Source: JAHELQ01 sp965603365 (GTDB lineage: Bacteria; Acidobacteriota; Aminicenantia; UBA2199). From it: a stretch of 64,000 bases of DNA. Position 1 is the first letter of the stretch; each line of letters opens with the position of its first letter. Shown piece after piece: positions 63,203-64,000 of this stretch. The notes below the pieces were generated by a model, which ran no database searches, was not told the origin of the DNA, and saw only the letters and a list, made by a program, of their open reading frames with translations. Both the position numbers and the translations under genes were made by a program. The stretch lies in contig CBFDCR010000016.1 in the NCBI GenBank assembly GCA_965603365.1, positions 17,038 through 81,037 on the forward strand, given 5' to 3'.

Positions 63203-63238
63203 TTATTCCGGTACCGCCAGTTCGTCAATCTCTTTTTT
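63203..63238 (-). pseudogene. 3' remnant of a second Rpn-type gene
   Basis: Minus strand codons give KKEIDELAVPE then stop, nearly the same as the end of the Rpn-type gene at 62013 (EEIDELAVQE). The upstream part is absent. It shows that a second copy once lay here and was lost. Confidence 0.7.
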
Positions 63239-63320
63239 TTGTTCTTCAATATCTCCATTAAAAAAACATTGACAAAATCCTAAAAAGAGGTTATATATTA
63301 AAACAGAAGTGAGGTAGGTA

Positions 63321-63593
63321 ATGAATCAAGTGGAGTTAACACTGTCCATACCGGACTTTCTGGTCCACACCATCGATGTCGGCAAAAATAAGCTGGAGGA
63401 ATATATCCGCCAGACCCTGGCCGTGGAACTCTACCGGGAAGACAAACTCTCCCTGGGTAAGGCCAGAGAACTGGCGGGCTTATCCAACAAATGGGAGATG
63501 ATTCAACTACTGAACGCCAGGGGAGTGGCTTTAGACTATTCGGCCGAGGATGCCGCCGAAGACCTGGAAACACTGGATAAAGTTTTATCGTGA
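63321..63593 (+). CDS. UPF0175-family antitoxin
   Basis: A 90-residue protein of UPF0175: YIRQTLAVELYREDKLSLGK, ARELAGLSNKWEMIQLLNAR and LDYSAEDAAEDLETL, the short HTH-like antitoxin of PIN toxins. It overlaps its toxin gene by 4 bp (GTGA). GAGGTAGGT lies before ATG 63321. The toxin is broken, so this is now alone. Confidence 0.88.
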   Translation: MNQVELTLSIPDFLVHTIDVGKNKLEEYIRQTLAVELYREDKLSLGKARELAGLSNKWEMIQLLNARGVALDYSAEDAAEDLETLDKVLS

Positions 63594-63742
63594 GCCTTAA
63601 GGTTGTTTCCGATTCGACGCCCCTGATTGCCCTTTCCAAAATTAATAAAATTCACATCCTCCAGGAGTTCTTCGGCACAGTGATTATTCCCGAAGCAGTA
63701 TTTCATGAGATTACATCTCGACCTCAAACTTTGAGACCGTGA
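63590..63742 (+). pseudogene. PIN-domain toxin cut off by repeat array C
   Basis: GTG 63590 opens a DUF3368-type PIN toxin: SDSTPLIALSKINKIHILQE, then FFGTVIIPEAVFHEI. From about 63719 the coding sequence passes straight into the first repeat unit and stops at 63742 after 50 residues. Intact members have about 150, so most of the nuclease, including later acidic residues, is gone. Confidence 0.85.
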
Positions 63743-64000
63743 GCTCAATCATTCACCTGGTGAGCTGAAAGTTTGAGCTCGTGAGCTCAATGATTGAGCT
63801 TGCGACCTCAACAATTGAGCTCGTGAGCTGAAACTTTGAGCTCGCGACCTGAATTGTTCAGGTTTCAATATGAAATGTTGAGGTTTGAATATGAATGGTT
63901 CAATTCTCAATATGAAATGTTGAATTTCGAATATGAATGATTCATATTGCAATATGAAATGTTGAGGTTTCAAATTGAAGGGTTGAACTTTCTTGTTGTT
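63719..64000. repeat. Repeat array C: exact 21-bp period with self-complementary units
   Basis: Thirteen units of exactly 21 bp run from 63719 to 63991; the array then continues past the window end. Each unit follows the plan 7-base arm, 3-base centre, 7-base arm, 4-base linker. Perfect arms: AGCTCAA-TGA-TTGAGCT (63784-63800), ACCTGAA-TTG-TTCAGGT (63847-63863), AATATGAA-TGA-TTCATATT (63930-63948). Left units use AGCTCAA/ACCTCAA, right units ATATGAA, so both arms change together. Confidence 0.9.

Overview
The window looks like a chromosomal segment of an uncultivated Gram-negative bacterium. My best guess is Candidatus Aminicenantes or a close relative of Acidobacteriota. That rests on the gene mix: a GWxTD-domain protein, two 6-bladed beta-propeller proteins, a propeller-type hybrid two-component system, TonB-linked proteins, BamD, a short class ProRS and sulfatase-type enzymes. 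No rRNA, tRNA or CRISPR array was recognised. Taxonomy is an inference, not a proven assignment.

Layout. 0.3-2.2 kb: a minus-strand operon of a tiny Cys-containing membrane peptide, a 6-bladed propeller and an anchored thioredoxin-like protein. 2.3-3.3 kb: two gene remnants with missing middles (MT-A70 methylase; an unnamed family), followed by a 21-bp repeat array (array A). 3.4-9.2 kb: two-component pair, TonB-dependent receptor, RseC-like protein and an orphan PstS-like protein trailed by a broken rseC copy. 9.2-17.4 kb: GcvH-like Cys protein, archaemetzincin, an NtrC regulator with a haem-c sensor kinase, a sulfatase-fold lipoprotein, a HAD phosphatase and a three-gene unknown cluster. 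17.6-23.1 kb: pilT-alaS-lytic transglycosylase-lipid kinase run. 23.3-27.1 kb: a Type IIG restriction-modification island. 27.1-36.6 kb: GWxTD protein, membrane phosphodiesterase-fold protein, FHA protein, proS, S41 protease, and an ECF sigma/anti-sigma/TonB-C group whose sigma gene carries an internal amber codon. 36.7-39.2 kb: toxin-antitoxin cluster with array B. 39.3-46.1 kb: radical SAM, outer-membrane protein, queH, an NDT/TIR-like-Nudix fusion, and relA/spoT. 46.3-51.2 kb: propeller gene, then PASTA-rpe-bamD-uvrC. 51.2-57.3 kb: XRE regulator, SPASM radical SAM, a 36-residue peptide, and a large hybrid sensor. 57.5-64 kb: methyltransferase, broken SGNH-type gene, TumA/TumE-like pair, broken RAYT transposase, Rpn-type nuclease, and a UPF0175/PIN pair whose toxin is cut by a third 21-bp array (array C).

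Three themes cut across the window. First, several independent loci hold degenerate arrays with an exact 21-bp period, each at or just past the 3' end of a gene; array C keeps base-paired arms while changing their sequence. Second, at least ten genes have a -10 hexamer only 5-10 nt before the start codon, which predicts leaderless mRNAs. Third, several genes are broken by single-base shifts, an in-frame stop or internal deletions, mostly in accessory regions.
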